From NCBI GenBank assembly GCA_947478725.1, contig CANJWZ010000007.1, forward strand, positions 52,678 through 116,677: a stretch of DNA of 64,000 bases, in the 5' to 3' direction. Each line of letters opens with the position of its first letter. The stretch's first letter is position 1. The notes beneath the pieces were generated by a model. It saw only the letters and a list, made by a program, of their open reading frames with translations. It searched no databases and had not been told where the DNA came from. Shown here piece after piece: positions 9,324 to 18,655 of this stretch. The position numbers were made by a program, and so were the translations under genes. Source of the DNA: Comamonadaceae bacterium (GTDB taxonomy: Bacteria > Pseudomonadota > Gammaproteobacteria > Burkholderiales > Burkholderiaceae_C).

Positions 9324-9460
9324 CATTCTGACATCAGCAAAAGACAATCGCTAGCAAGGCCGGGTCGTCCATCCCATTGAGCAGCGCATGCGAGCTGATG
9401 CGGTAGGCGGTAAAAGTTACCCAATCGATCAACACCGCAGACGTCATATCCAAAGCACCC

Positions 9461-10102
9461 TTAAGGCTTTGCAGTGGCTGCCTTGCGGTCAGCCAGCACC
9501 TTTTGCGCGCTTGGCCGTTCGCCAATCATCTTGATGTAGGCCTTGTAGTCAACGCCGCCGGCCAGCAGCAAGTCTTCGCCATAAACCGCCTTGCACGCCA
9601 TGCCCACCAGCGGCAGGCTGGCAAACGCGGCGCAGTCGGCCTGGGTGAAGCTGTCACCTGCCGCATAGGGTGCAAACTTGATGAGAGACTTGAGCGCAGC
9701 GATGTTTTTTTCAAGCTGCTTGCGTACTAGCTGCTGCGTGCTCTCGCTCACCGTGCCGCCAAAAAACGCCTGGGGGTAGAGCTGGCGTGCGACCAGTTCC
9801 ACGTGCAGGTCAATATAGGTTGTCAGCTCACGCACCTTGGCGGCGGCAAACGGGTCTGCGGGCAGCAGCGCTGGCGTGGGGTGGGCGGCTTCGAGGTAGT
9901 CAACAATCGCCTGGCTCTCGCACAGCGTGCCCTGCGGTGTGGTGATGAAAGGGATTTTGCCCAGCGGTGAAGCCGCCATGCCTGACGCGTCCACACTTTT
10001 GGGATGCACGTACGCTTCGGCGAACGACAGGTTTTTTTCGAGCAGGGCCAGTTTGACCTTGTTGTAGTAATTTGAAACCGGAAAGCCGTGCAGTGTGATC
10101 AT
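9461..10102 (-). CDS. Glutathione S-transferase family protein
   Basis: MITLHGFPVSNYYNKVKLALLEKNLSFAE...SPLGKIPFITTPQGTLCESQAIVDYL. Confidence 0.88.
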   Translation of the reverse strand: MITLHGFPVSNYYNKVKLALLEKNLSFAEAYVHPKSVDASGMAASPLGKIPFITTPQGTLCESQAIVDYLEAAHPTPALLPADPFAAAKVRELTTYIDLHVELVARQLYPQAFFGGTVSESTQQLVRKQLEKNIAALKSLIKFAPYAAGDSFTQADCAAFASLPLVGMACKAVYGEDLLLAGGVDYKAYIKMIGERPSAQKVLADRKAATAKP

Positions 10103-10354
10103 GAAAGAGGATCCGCAAGTGATGAATGAGCCGAGTTTATGCGCCCTGGTTACAGCCAGCCTGCCGCCCCTGTGACAGCGGGCACGCCCTTGTCAGATAG
10201 CAGACAAGACGAAGTTTGCCCAGCAGTTCAAACACCCGTACTGAATTGTTTGCCATCACGCTCATGGCGGTAGCCACCACCAAAAGATCGGCTGGAAGAT
10301 CATCAAAATCACCAGCACCATGACTTTGTCCATGCACATCAATCAAACGAACTT

Positions 10355-10376
10355 TGTAATACAATTTTGTTTTACA
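10355..10376. promoter_or_regulatory. Candidate operator of the TA operon
   Basis: Inverted repeat TGTAATACAA-TT-TTGTTTTACA (9/10 arm match) 17 bp before the antitoxin ATG. Confidence 0.45.
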
Positions 10377-10393
10377 TCAATGAGTGACACATC

Positions 10394-10624
10394 ATGAGTG
10401 CATCCACGCTTTCTTTCAGGGCATCGCCCGAGTTTGCAGCGCAAACCAAGTCGCTGGCCAGCTTGTTCAACATGCCCAGCTCTGAATACCTGCGCGAAGC
10501 GGTGCGTGAAAAAAACGAACGCGTGTTGAAAGACCGCATGACGTATCTGTCAAAGCAACTGTCTGGCAAGCACCTGCTTGAAAACGAAGCCATGGACGCG
10601 ACAACGGGTGACGGCCTTGACTAA
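10394..10624 (+). CDS. Type II antitoxin, MazE/RHH-like
   Basis: 76-aa protein MSASTLSFRASPEFAAQTKSLASLFNMPSSEYLREAVREKNERV overlapping a MazF-like gene. Confidence 0.7.
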   Translation: MSASTLSFRASPEFAAQTKSLASLFNMPSSEYLREAVREKNERVLKDRMTYLSKQLSGKHLLENEAMDATTGDGLD

Positions 10625-10994
10625 AGCCACTCGTGTTCAGCGCGGCGAGCTTTGGGAAGTTGATTTCGAGCCGCAAACCCACCAAGAAGAACCCGGCAAG
10701 CGCGGCCGCCCTGCACTGGTCATTCAAACCAATATCCTCAACGCAGCAGGCCACGCCACCACCATCGTCATACCCGGCACCACACAGGTCTACCGCGACG
10801 CACAAGGCGATGGCTACCCGCTGCGCATATCGCTGGGCAAAGTGGGCACGCTGAAAGAAGAAACAGATTTGTTGATCGACCAAATCCGCACCATCTCAAA
10901 CCGGCAACTGATGGGCGACAAACCGTTGGCAGAACTTGGCCGCACGCACATGAAGCGGGTTGAGGATGCGCTGCGGATATTGGTGGGGGAGTAG
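10608..10994 (+). CDS. PemK/MazF-family toxin
   Basis: QRGELWEVDFEPQTHQEEPGKRGRPALVIQTN...LIDQIRTISNRQL; GTG start overlapping the antitoxin end is proposed. Confidence 0.85.
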   Translation: MTALTKATRVQRGELWEVDFEPQTHQEEPGKRGRPALVIQTNILNAAGHATTIVIPGTTQVYRDAQGDGYPLRISLGKVGTLKEETDLLIDQIRTISNRQLMGDKPLAELGRTHMKRVEDALRILVGE

Positions 10995-11046
10995 TTGGCC
11001 TGAAGTTGGCTTGAAACTGGATTTTTCAAGCCAAAACACAGGCCAA
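10995..11046. terminator. Bidirectional terminator-like nested hairpin between convergent genes
   Basis: TTGGCCTG..TTGGCTTGAA-loop-TTCAAGCCAA..CAGGCCAA nested perfect inverted repeats. Confidence 0.65.
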
Positions 11047-11070
11047 ACATGCGAGGCCTACAAAACGCCT

Positions 11071-12264
11071 TTACAACGCCTTCCCCAAGCGCCCCACCCC
11101 TTCCAGAATCTTGTCAACGCCAGCAGTCGCAAAACTGAGCCTGAAAGTGGCCACATCTGGATGGGCCGCATAAAACGGTGCGCCGGGTACAAAGGCGACG
11201 CCTTGTTCAATCGCACGTTTGGCAAACTCGCCTGCGTCTTTCAACTTGCCGCCCTTGCCTGTCAGGCGTGCCCAAAAGAACAAGCCGCCTTGCGGCTGAG
11301 TGAACTCCACCGCGTCACCCAGCTCACGCGTGAGGGCTTCGCCCATGGCTTTGGCGCGTTCGGCGTAAGTTTTGCGCACATTGGCCAGGGTGGCGGGCAT
11401 ACGGCCAGCTTTCAAGTATTGCGCGGCTGTGGCCTGGGCAAAGGTGCTGGTATGGGCGTCGCTGAACTGCTTGCACATGGTGGCTTTGGCCAGCAGCTCG
11501 GGCTGGGCCGCCATCCAGCCAACGCGCAAGCCGGGGGACAGCACTTTTGACAATGAGCCGCAGTAGGCGATCAAGTCGCGGCTGCCGGGCACGCCGCTGC
11601 TCAGCGCAAGCAAAGACGGCGGTGGTGGCTCGTTGAAGTACAGGTCGCCGTAAGGGTCGTCCTCAACGATCAGCGTGTTGTGTTTGACGGCCATTTCCAG
11701 CACCTTTTTGCGGCGCTCCAGACTCAGCAGTGCGCCGCTGGGGTTGCCGAAGGTGGGGATCAGATACACAAATTTGGGCTTGTGCTCGGCGATCAGTTTT
11801 TCAAGCTCGTCGGTTTTGACGCCGTGGCCGTCGCACGGCGCGCTGATGAGTTCAGCACCGTACAAGCGAAAGCACTGGATGGTGGCTAAAAACGTCGGGC
11901 CTTCCACAATGACTTTGTCACCCGGCGAAATCATGGTTTTGCCCAACAAGTCGAGTGCCTGCTGGCTGCCGGTGGTGACGATCAGTTCATTGGCCGTCAA
12001 TGTCACGTTCTTGGTGCCCATGAAGCTCGCCAGCTGGTCGCGCAGCGGCCCAAAGCCTTCGGTGGCGCCGTACTGCAGCGCAGCGCCCGGGTCTTCAGCC
12101 AGAGCTTTTCCCGATGCCTCTTGGATGCCCTCCACATCGAACATGGCGGGGTCAGGAAAGCCGCCCGCAAAGCTGATGATACCGGGCTTGCCCAGCAACT
12201 TGAACAGCTCGCGGATGGCGGAGGTTTCGACGTTGTTCAGACGCGTGGCGAATTGAAGAGACAT
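11071..12264 (-). CDS. PLP-dependent aminotransferase, class I/II (2-aminoadipate/LysN-like)
   Basis: GIISFAGGFPDPAMFD, YGATEGFGPLRDQLA, SLSKVLSPGLRVGW. Confidence 0.88.
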   Translation of the reverse strand: MSLQFATRLNNVETSAIRELFKLLGKPGIISFAGGFPDPAMFDVEGIQEASGKALAEDPGAALQYGATEGFGPLRDQLASFMGTKNVTLTANELIVTTGSQQALDLLGKTMISPGDKVIVEGPTFLATIQCFRLYGAELISAPCDGHGVKTDELEKLIAEHKPKFVYLIPTFGNPSGALLSLERRKKVLEMAVKHNTLIVEDDPYGDLYFNEPPPPSLLALSSGVPGSRDLIAYCGSLSKVLSPGLRVGWMAAQPELLAKATMCKQFSDAHTSTFAQATAAQYLKAGRMPATLANVRKTYAERAKAMGEALTRELGDAVEFTQPQGGLFFWARLTGKGGKLKDAGEFAKRAIEQGVAFVPGAPFYAAHPDVATFRLSFATAGVDKILEGVGRLGKAL

Positions 12265-12278
12265 GTAAAAATGGCTTT

Positions 12279-12917
12279 ATGAAAAAAGAAAATGTTGCGC
12301 CGTTTTTTGCGACCTTGAAGGCAGCCAATCCACAGCCTGTGACTGAACTTGAATATACCAGCGTGTTTGAATTACTGACCGCTGTGCTGTTGTCGGCGCA
12401 GGCCACAGACGTCAGCGTGAACAAGGCCACCCGCAGGCTGTTTGCGGTAGCCAACACACCGCAGGCCATATTGGACTTGGGACTGGCGCAGCTTGAAGCG
12501 CACATCAAGACGATTGGCCTTTTTCACAGCAAGGCCAAACACCTGCTGCAAACTTGCCAGATGCTGGTCGAGCAGCATGGCGGCGTGGTGCCAAGATCGC
12601 GTGAGGCGCTGGAGGCGCTGCCGGGCGTGGGCCGCAAAACCGCCAATGTGGTGCTGAACTCTGCCTTTGGCGAGGCCACCATGGCGGTCGATACACACAT
12701 CTTTCGCATGGGCAATCGCACCGGGCTGGCACCGGGCAAGACGCCGCTTGAAGTCGAGCTGAAACTGCTCAAACGCATACCGCCTGAATACCTGGTGGAT
12801 GCGCATCACTGGCTGATCTTGCATGGCCGCTATGTGTGTGTGGCGCGCACGCCTCGCTGCTGGGAATGTGCGGTCAGCAGCTGCTGCAGCTTCAAACCGA
12901 AAACTGAGGCGCCCTGA
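12279..12917 (+). CDS. nth: Endonuclease III
   Basis: LLSAQATDVSVNKAT, LPGVGRKTANVVLNSAFG and C-terminal CVARTPRCWECAVSSCC Fe-S-like cysteines. Confidence 0.93.
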   Translation: MKKENVAPFFATLKAANPQPVTELEYTSVFELLTAVLLSAQATDVSVNKATRRLFAVANTPQAILDLGLAQLEAHIKTIGLFHSKAKHLLQTCQMLVEQHGGVVPRSREALEALPGVGRKTANVVLNSAFGEATMAVDTHIFRMGNRTGLAPGKTPLEVELKLLKRIPPEYLVDAHHWLILHGRYVCVARTPRCWECAVSSCCSFKPKTEAP

Positions 12918-12922
12918 AAACG

Positions 12923-12970
12923 CTCCTTTTTCAGGAGCTTGTGGCCTAGGTATTCATTGGCCTGGAAGCA
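12923..12970. repeat. Dispersed intergenic repeat, diverged copy 2
   Basis: GGAGCTTGTGGCCTAGGTATTCATTGGCCTGGAAGC. Confidence 0.4.
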
Positions 12971-13013
12971 CTTTTGATACGCCAAAAGCGCGACATACAG
13001 GCCTCAAGGCAGC

Positions 13014-14699
13014 TCAAGGTGCCTGAAGGGGCAAAACCGCAGCCGCAGCCGCTGGCGGCCGGGCCACACCCAGCAACCGGGCCAGCGTGGGTGCCATACT
13101 GGCCATGTCAACCGGCGTCTCCACTGAGCCCGGCTTGTACCAACTAGGTGCGTAGACCAACAGCGGCACCTGGGTGTCGTAGGCATAAGGTGAGCCGTGT
13201 GTGGCGACCGATGAGGTTGATGCAAACATCCAGTTCGGCTTGAGCGCGTACTGCACATCGCCCGACACATCGGGGTGCCAGGCCTTGCGCAGGGCGCTGA
13301 ACAGCAGGGCACTGGGGGGGGAATCTGCCAGCAACTCTGCCCGCGTGTAAGCAGCGGCTATTGCGGGCTCGGCCAGCAGCAGCGATTTGGCTTCTTGCGC
13401 CACCAGCATCGGGTCAAGCTTGGCCTGGGCCATCTGTTTTTTGTCCAGCAACAAAGACGAACCTGAAAAACCCATCGCCCATTTGCCACCCTGAAGGGGG
13501 CCGAAGCGTTTTTCAAGCCCCGCATTGAGACGCCCCAGCAGTTGGCCAGCATTCAAGCGGCCTGAGGGCAAGCCCTGCGCCGCCAATACCTCTGGTGCAG
13601 GCATGAAGCCGTGGTCTGCCGTCAGCACAACAGCATAGTTACCTTGACCAATCGTTTTGTCCAGGTCGGCAAAAAACCGTTCGAGCTGCCTGTCGAGCTG
13701 CAACAGGTGGTCGTGCGACAGGCGGGATTCAGCGCTGAAGGCATGGTTGATGTAGTCGTGGCTGGACAGGCTGACGGACAAAATATCGGGCACGCCGCGC
13801 TGGCCGAGTTGCTCACCAGCAATAGCGGCACGCGCAAAGCCAAGGGTCAGGGCGTCCCCAAACGGGCTGCGCATGACAGCGTTGTAAAACATGGGGCCTG
13901 GCATGTCGTCAGCTGCCACGCCCATCATCATGGGCAGTTTGCCACCCGCTGGCCCAAACCAGGGCTGGCTGTCGGGCAGCGACCGGGCATAGGCGGCTTC
14001 AGGCAACAGCGCCTGCCATTCGGTCTTGAAATAGCGGTCAGCCGGCTTGGCTGCGTTGTAAGCCGTGACCCAGGAAGGGTGCTGCGCCATGTAGTGGGTG
14101 CTGGACGCAAAGCCGCCACTCTCGGCCATGTACATGTAGGCCGTGCCGCTTTTTCCCGCCGGCAAAATCGCGCCCCGGTCTTTGCCAGAAATGGCAATCA
14201 CTTTTGACGCTGGGCTGGCAGCACGCAGCATGTCGCCGACGGTTTGCACGCGCAGATTTTTGGGGCTGGTGCCATCAAACGCATTGGTTTTGTGGCCAAT
14301 ATAGGTGGCGCTTGGGTCTTCGGTGTTGTAGACCGGCGCGCCTGTTTCAGGGTTGCGCCATTCATTGCCGATGATGCCGGTACGGTCAGGGTACGCACCT
14401 GTCAGCATCACAGCATGGCCGGCAGCCGTGACGGTGAAGGCATGCGCATAGTTGGCATTGGCAAACCAGGTACCACGGTCTAAAAAGCGTGCAAAACCAT
14501 CGGGTGCGAGCTGGTCCCGGTAAGCCGTGATTTGCCGTTGCGGTAAACCATCGACCACCATGAAAACCAGCAACTTGGGGGGCGCCCTTGACGTGATCGG
14601 TGTCATTGGCGTGACCGGTGTGATGGGTGTCACGCAACTGACCAGCAACAAAGTGGCTGAAGCGACAAGGCAGGTACGTAGCAGCGTGATTATTTTCAT
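13014..14699 (-). CDS. Alkaline phosphatase/nucleotide pyrophosphatase family lipoprotein-like protein
   Basis: LLVSC lipobox-like N-terminus, VVDGLPQRQITAYRDQLAPDGFARFL, HAFTVTAAGHAVMLTGAYPDRTGIIGNEW, VLTADHGF. Confidence 0.85.
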   Translation of the reverse strand: MKIITLLRTCLVASATLLLVSCVTPITPVTPMTPITSRAPPKLLVFMVVDGLPQRQITAYRDQLAPDGFARFLDRGTWFANANYAHAFTVTAAGHAVMLTGAYPDRTGIIGNEWRNPETGAPVYNTEDPSATYIGHKTNAFDGTSPKNLRVQTVGDMLRAASPASKVIAISGKDRGAILPAGKSGTAYMYMAESGGFASSTHYMAQHPSWVTAYNAAKPADRYFKTEWQALLPEAAYARSLPDSQPWFGPAGGKLPMMMGVAADDMPGPMFYNAVMRSPFGDALTLGFARAAIAGEQLGQRGVPDILSVSLSSHDYINHAFSAESRLSHDHLLQLDRQLERFFADLDKTIGQGNYAVVLTADHGFMPAPEVLAAQGLPSGRLNAGQLLGRLNAGLEKRFGPLQGGKWAMGFSGSSLLLDKKQMAQAKLDPMLVAQEAKSLLLAEPAIAAAYTRAELLADSPPSALLFSALRKAWHPDVSGDVQYALKPNWMFASTSSVATHGSPYAYDTQVPLLVYAPSWYKPGSVETPVDMASMAPTLARLLGVARPPAAAAAVLPLQAP

Positions 14700-14726
14700 T
14701 AATGGGGATTTTTAATGCTGTTCATT

Positions 14727-14785
14727 CAAAAGCTGCTTAACCCCGAATCGATTGGCCTACAGCATGATTCGGCACCTGGAAACCT
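14727..14785. repeat. Dispersed intergenic repeat, copy 3
   Basis: AGCTGCTTAACCCCGAATCGATTGGCCTACAGCATGATTCGGCACCTG; shares its 3' half with the copy at 32.9 kb. Confidence 0.5.
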
Positions 14786-14797
14786 TCAATTGACGAC

Positions 14798-15787
14798 TCA
14801 ATCAGCGAAAACACCGGCCTTTTTAATCACCGGACCCCATTTGAGAATTTCAGCCTCAAGATGGGTTTTCAAGCCCGCAGCGGAGATTTTATCGAGCGCA
14901 GGAACATCAGAACTCAAGTCCGTCAGGCGCTGCTTGACCTGCGGGTCTTGCATGGCAACGCGCAGTGCGGCGTTCAGCTTTTCCAGGACGGGTGCGGGCG
15001 TGCCCTTGGGCGCATACATGCCGTGCCAGACCTTCACTTCAAAACCTTTTAAACCTTGCTCATTGAGCGTCGGGACATTGGGCAGCGCGGCCAGGCGGTT
15101 CAAGGTCGTCACGCCGTAAACTTTGACGCGGCCATCTTTGATGAGCGGCACGGTTTGCGTGGTCTGGTCGCACAGCATATCGACCTGCCCGCCCAGCAGC
15201 GCGTTCATGGCGGGGCCGGTGCCTGAGTATGGAATGGTGTTCAGCTCCACCCCCACCTGGCTCATAAACAGCAAGCCGCACAGATGCGACACCGCGCCCA
15301 GCCCGGCGTTGGCCAGCGACACCTTGTTGCCGTTGGCTTTGAGGTAGGTTTGCAGCTCCGCAAAACTGGTGGGCGGGAAGTCTTTGCGGGCCAGCAGTGT
15401 CATCGGCACATCCACCACCTGGCCAACGTATTCAAAGTCGTTGAGCGGGTCAAAACTGAGTTTTTTGTAAAGCGCAGGCGCAGTAGACATGCCCATGTGG
15501 TGGATAAAGATGGTGTAGCCATTCGGCGCCGAACGTGCAACCTTGACAGATGCGATGGTGCCGCCAGCGCCCACCGCGTTTTCGACCAGCACCGTCTGCC
15601 CCAGCGCCTTGCCCATGGGGATGGCGATCATGCGGGCGACCACATCGGTCGGGCCACCAGCCGCAAAAGGCACGACCAGAGAAATCGATTTGTTCGGAAA
15701 AGCGTCCTGACTCCATGCCAGCGAACTGGCGGCCAGGCAGGCCATTGCCGCACCTGTCTGCAAAAGGGCGATGAGTTTGAATTTCAT
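14798..15787 (-). CDS. Bug/TctC-family tripartite tricarboxylate transporter substrate-binding protein
   Basis: MKFKLIALLQTGAAMACL signal; FPNKSISLVVPFAAGGPTDVVARMIA. Confidence 0.92.
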   Translation of the reverse strand: MKFKLIALLQTGAAMACLAASSLAWSQDAFPNKSISLVVPFAAGGPTDVVARMIAIPMGKALGQTVLVENAVGAGGTIASVKVARSAPNGYTIFIHHMGMSTAPALYKKLSFDPLNDFEYVGQVVDVPMTLLARKDFPPTSFAELQTYLKANGNKVSLANAGLGAVSHLCGLLFMSQVGVELNTIPYSGTGPAMNALLGGQVDMLCDQTTQTVPLIKDGRVKVYGVTTLNRLAALPNVPTLNEQGLKGFEVKVWHGMYAPKGTPAPVLEKLNAALRVAMQDPQVKQRLTDLSSDVPALDKISAAGLKTHLEAEILKWGPVIKKAGVFAD

Positions 15788-15922
15788 GTTGTGTGTCTCC
15801 GTTTGATTATTAAAACCGTTCTGCCAAAAAATCCTGAACCTATCTTGCGCCATCCATCCCCCACCGTACAGAGTAGAAACACCACTCTCGCGGTCTTTTA
15901 GTGCCGATTCAATGCCTGCCGT

Positions 15923-17287
15923 TCAAGCCGCTGCACCCAGCAGGTGGCCAACTTTCTTGCACTGGGCAATACCCCACAGTGCATCAATGGCGCGTGTCAT
16001 TTCAGGCGGCGTCGCGCCGTGGCTGAAAGCGGCCAGCCGCTGTGCCTTGGCGGTGATCTCTTCGCGGCTCAGGGTATTGCCAGGATCGCCCTTGGGCTCG
16101 TCCACCCGGCCCTGCAACACGCGGCCATCAGTGGTCGTCACGGTGACCTTGCCAATCCAGCGGCGCGGGTAGGCGGCATCAACCTCGGCATCCAGAACCA
16201 TCTCGACACGCGCACACAAAGCCGTGGTGACCTCGGCGTTGAAGTGCTGGTCAAACTCGACCAGCCCGGCATGGCCAAAGCGCGCCACCAGACCCAGCAC
16301 TGTTCCCATTGAAAATTTACTTTGGTGCGCGGTAGCAGGGTTCACCACCGGCCCCAGCACATCAATCGCGGCCTGATGCACATGAGTGACCACGCGCGCC
16401 AGGTCTTGCGCCTGCAAGTGGTGCGCCTGCATGACCTGTAGCAAGGCGTCTGCCGCTGGATGGGTGTGGCGGCATGAAGCATGAAACTTGAACGAGGTTT
16501 CAATGGTGGCCCAGCGCGTGCCCAACCCATCGGTCAGCCTCGACGGGTCGGCATCACTGGACATGCCAGCGGCCATGCCTTGCGGGCCTTCAAGTATTTG
16601 CGCCGCACCGGTAAAGCCATCACGCGCCAGACAGGCCGACATCAAACCCGCAGCCACCGCGTGCGCAGCATGCAGCTGCTTTGAATCTGCAGCCGTGCGC
16701 AAGAACTCCCACAGCCCCGCCGACTGCGTGCCAGCCGAGCCCAGCGCGTGCTGCATTTGCGCCGCGTTCAGCCCCAGCAAGCTGCCCACGGCGGCGGCGG
16801 CTGCCAGCGTACCCGCCGTACCAGTGGTGTGAAACACCTTGTAATGCGACCGACCCAAAAACTCCCCTACCCGAATGCCCACCTCATAGCCCGCCACCGC
16901 CGCCGTCAGCAGTTGCTGGCCGCTGCTGCCCCGCGTTTGCGCCATCGCCAGCGCCGCCGGAAACACCGCCGTGGCTGGGTGAAATACTGAGCCGTTGTGC
17001 ACGTCATCCTGCTCTGCGACATGCGAAGCGGCGGCATTGGCCATGGCGGCAAAGTAGGCACTGCTGCTGCTGCGGTTGATGAGCACTTCACACGCGCCGA
17101 CCGACGGCCCCATGCTGGCGACAAAGCGGGCGATGCTTTCAACCGGTCGTGCACCCTTGCCCGCCAGCGCAGAGCCAAACCAGTCGACCAGCAGGTCTTC
17201 GGTTCTGCGGATGACCGGTGTCGGGATGGCATCGAAGCGCAGGGCTGCGGCAAAGGCAGCGAGTTGTGCGGTAGGACTGGTTTGCAT
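15923..17287 (-). CDS. MmgE/PrpD family protein
   Basis: VDWFGSALAGKG, FHTTGTAGTLAAAAAVGSLLGL, FKFHASCRHTHPAADAL. Confidence 0.9.
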   Translation of the reverse strand: MQTSPTAQLAAFAAALRFDAIPTPVIRRTEDLLVDWFGSALAGKGARPVESIARFVASMGPSVGACEVLINRSSSSAYFAAMANAAASHVAEQDDVHNGSVFHPATAVFPAALAMAQTRGSSGQQLLTAAVAGYEVGIRVGEFLGRSHYKVFHTTGTAGTLAAAAAVGSLLGLNAAQMQHALGSAGTQSAGLWEFLRTAADSKQLHAAHAVAAGLMSACLARDGFTGAAQILEGPQGMAAGMSSDADPSRLTDGLGTRWATIETSFKFHASCRHTHPAADALLQVMQAHHLQAQDLARVVTHVHQAAIDVLGPVVNPATAHQSKFSMGTVLGLVARFGHAGLVEFDQHFNAEVTTALCARVEMVLDAEVDAAYPRRWIGKVTVTTTDGRVLQGRVDEPKGDPGNTLSREEITAKAQRLAAFSHGATPPEMTRAIDALWGIAQCKKVGHLLGAAA

Positions 17288-17317
17288 GGTGGACAGTGGA
17301 TGTTTGATGGATAAATA

Positions 17318-18520
17318 TTAAATGGCGCCGGCCTGCTGCAACGCGGCAATGTCAGCCTCGCCCTGCCCCAGCTCACGCAAGATGGCCTGAGTGTGCTGGC
17401 CGACAGCAGGTACCGCGTCCATGCGGTAGTCAAAGCTGCTGATCCGACCCGGCGGCAGCAGCGCCGGGATGTTGCCTGCGGGCGTTGCCACCGCGCGCCA
17501 GCGCTCACGCGCCTGAAGTTGCGGATGCGCCCAGACGCCGGCCATCGTGTTCATGCGCGCGTTGGCAATTTGCGCTTGATCAAGCTTGGCCAACACCTGC
17601 GCTGTGCTCAGGCTGGCAAAGGTGTTCAAAATGATGGCCTCCAGAGCATCGCGGTTGGCATTTCGCCGCGCATTGCTGTCAAAGCGCAGGTCTTTGGCCA
17701 GCGCAGGTTGCGCCAACACAACGCCGCAAAACAGCTGCCACTCGCGTTCATTTTGCAGGCCCAACATCACGGTGCCACCATCACCTGCGGCAAACGGGCC
17801 ATAGGGGTAAATGGTGGCATGAGCCGCTGCACTGCGCGGCGGCGGCGCAGCGCCTTCATAGGCGTAGTACAGGGGGAAACCCATCCACTCGGTCAAGGCT
17901 TCAAGCATGGAGATGTCAATGTGCGAGCCCTTGCCGGTACCGCCGCGTTTGTCACGCTGCATCAGCGCCGCCAAAATGCTGCTGTAGGCATACATGCCGG
18001 CGGCAATGTCAGCAATCGAGTTGCCAGCCTTGCTAGGGTCTGCATCGGTGCCAGTCACCGACAAAAACCCGGCTTCGCTTTGGATCAACAGGTCATAGGC
18101 TTTTTTATCGCGGTAAGGACCGTTATCACCGTAGCCAGAAATATCGCAAACAATCAGTTCCGGATGCGCGGTATTCAGGTCGGCAAAACCCAAGCCCATG
18201 CGCGCAGCTGCGCCAGGCGCCAGGTTTTGCACCAGCACATCAGCGCCGCGTATCAACTGCTTGAGCACAGCCAGAGCGGCGGGCTGCTTCAGGTCCAGCG
18301 TCAGGCTTTCTTTGGATCGGTTGACCCAGACAAAGTGTGATGCCATGCCGTCCACCCGCGTGTCGTAAGCGCGTGCAAAGTCGCCAACGCCCGGGCGCTC
18401 GATCTTGATGACGCGCGCGCCCAGGTCAGCCAGTTGGCGGGTACAAAAAGGCGCAGCAATCGCGTGTTCCAAAGAGACGACGGTGATGCCGTCCAGCGGT
18501 CTTGTTTGTTGGCTCATCAA
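17318..18520 (-). CDS. CaiB/BaiF-family CoA-transferase
   Basis: PLDGITVVSLEHAIAAPFCTRQLADLGARVIKIERPGVGDFARAYD and VNRSKESLTLDLK. Confidence 0.93.
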   Translation of the reverse strand: MMSQQTRPLDGITVVSLEHAIAAPFCTRQLADLGARVIKIERPGVGDFARAYDTRVDGMASHFVWVNRSKESLTLDLKQPAALAVLKQLIRGADVLVQNLAPGAAARMGLGFADLNTAHPELIVCDISGYGDNGPYRDKKAYDLLIQSEAGFLSVTGTDADPSKAGNSIADIAAGMYAYSSILAALMQRDKRGGTGKGSHIDISMLEALTEWMGFPLYYAYEGAAPPPRSAAAHATIYPYGPFAAGDGGTVMLGLQNEREWQLFCGVVLAQPALAKDLRFDSNARRNANRDALEAIILNTFASLSTAQVLAKLDQAQIANARMNTMAGVWAHPQLQARERWRAVATPAGNIPALLPPGRISSFDYRMDAVPAVGQHTQAILRELGQGEADIAALQQAGAI

Positions 18521-18557
18521 AATGACCTCGGCAGCCCAAGCAAATGCTCGGCCACAT

Positions 18558-18567
18558 GGGGGGGGGG
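18558..18567. repeat. G10 homopolymer
   Basis: catGGGGGGGGGGaaatc read directly. Confidence 0.95.
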
Positions 18568-18570
18568 AAA

Positions 18571-18640
18571 TCAGGGTGTTGTAGACCAGCGCATCGGCTT
18601 GAAGGTTGCGCCATTCATTGCCGATGACAGCGGGATGGCG
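18571..18640 (-). pseudogene. Fragment homologous to the phosphodiesterase/phosphatase gene at 13.0-14.7 kb
   Basis: 59-nt segment 18575-18633 vs 14322-14380, about 49/59 identical by hand; VIGNEWRNLQADALVYNT vs IIGNEWRNPETGAPVYNT. Confidence 0.75.
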
Positions 18641-18655
18641 CCGGAAATACTATTT

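Noticed and set aside
9334-9444. Minus-strand peptide MTSAVLIDWVTFTAYRISSHALLNGMDDPALLAIVFC
   Set aside because: Protein-like but too short and without a recognisable family; could be a small gene or relic, not enough evidence
10137-10364. 75-aa minus ORF upstream of the TA operon
   Set aside because: Plausible composition but overlaps the TA promoter and shows no family motif
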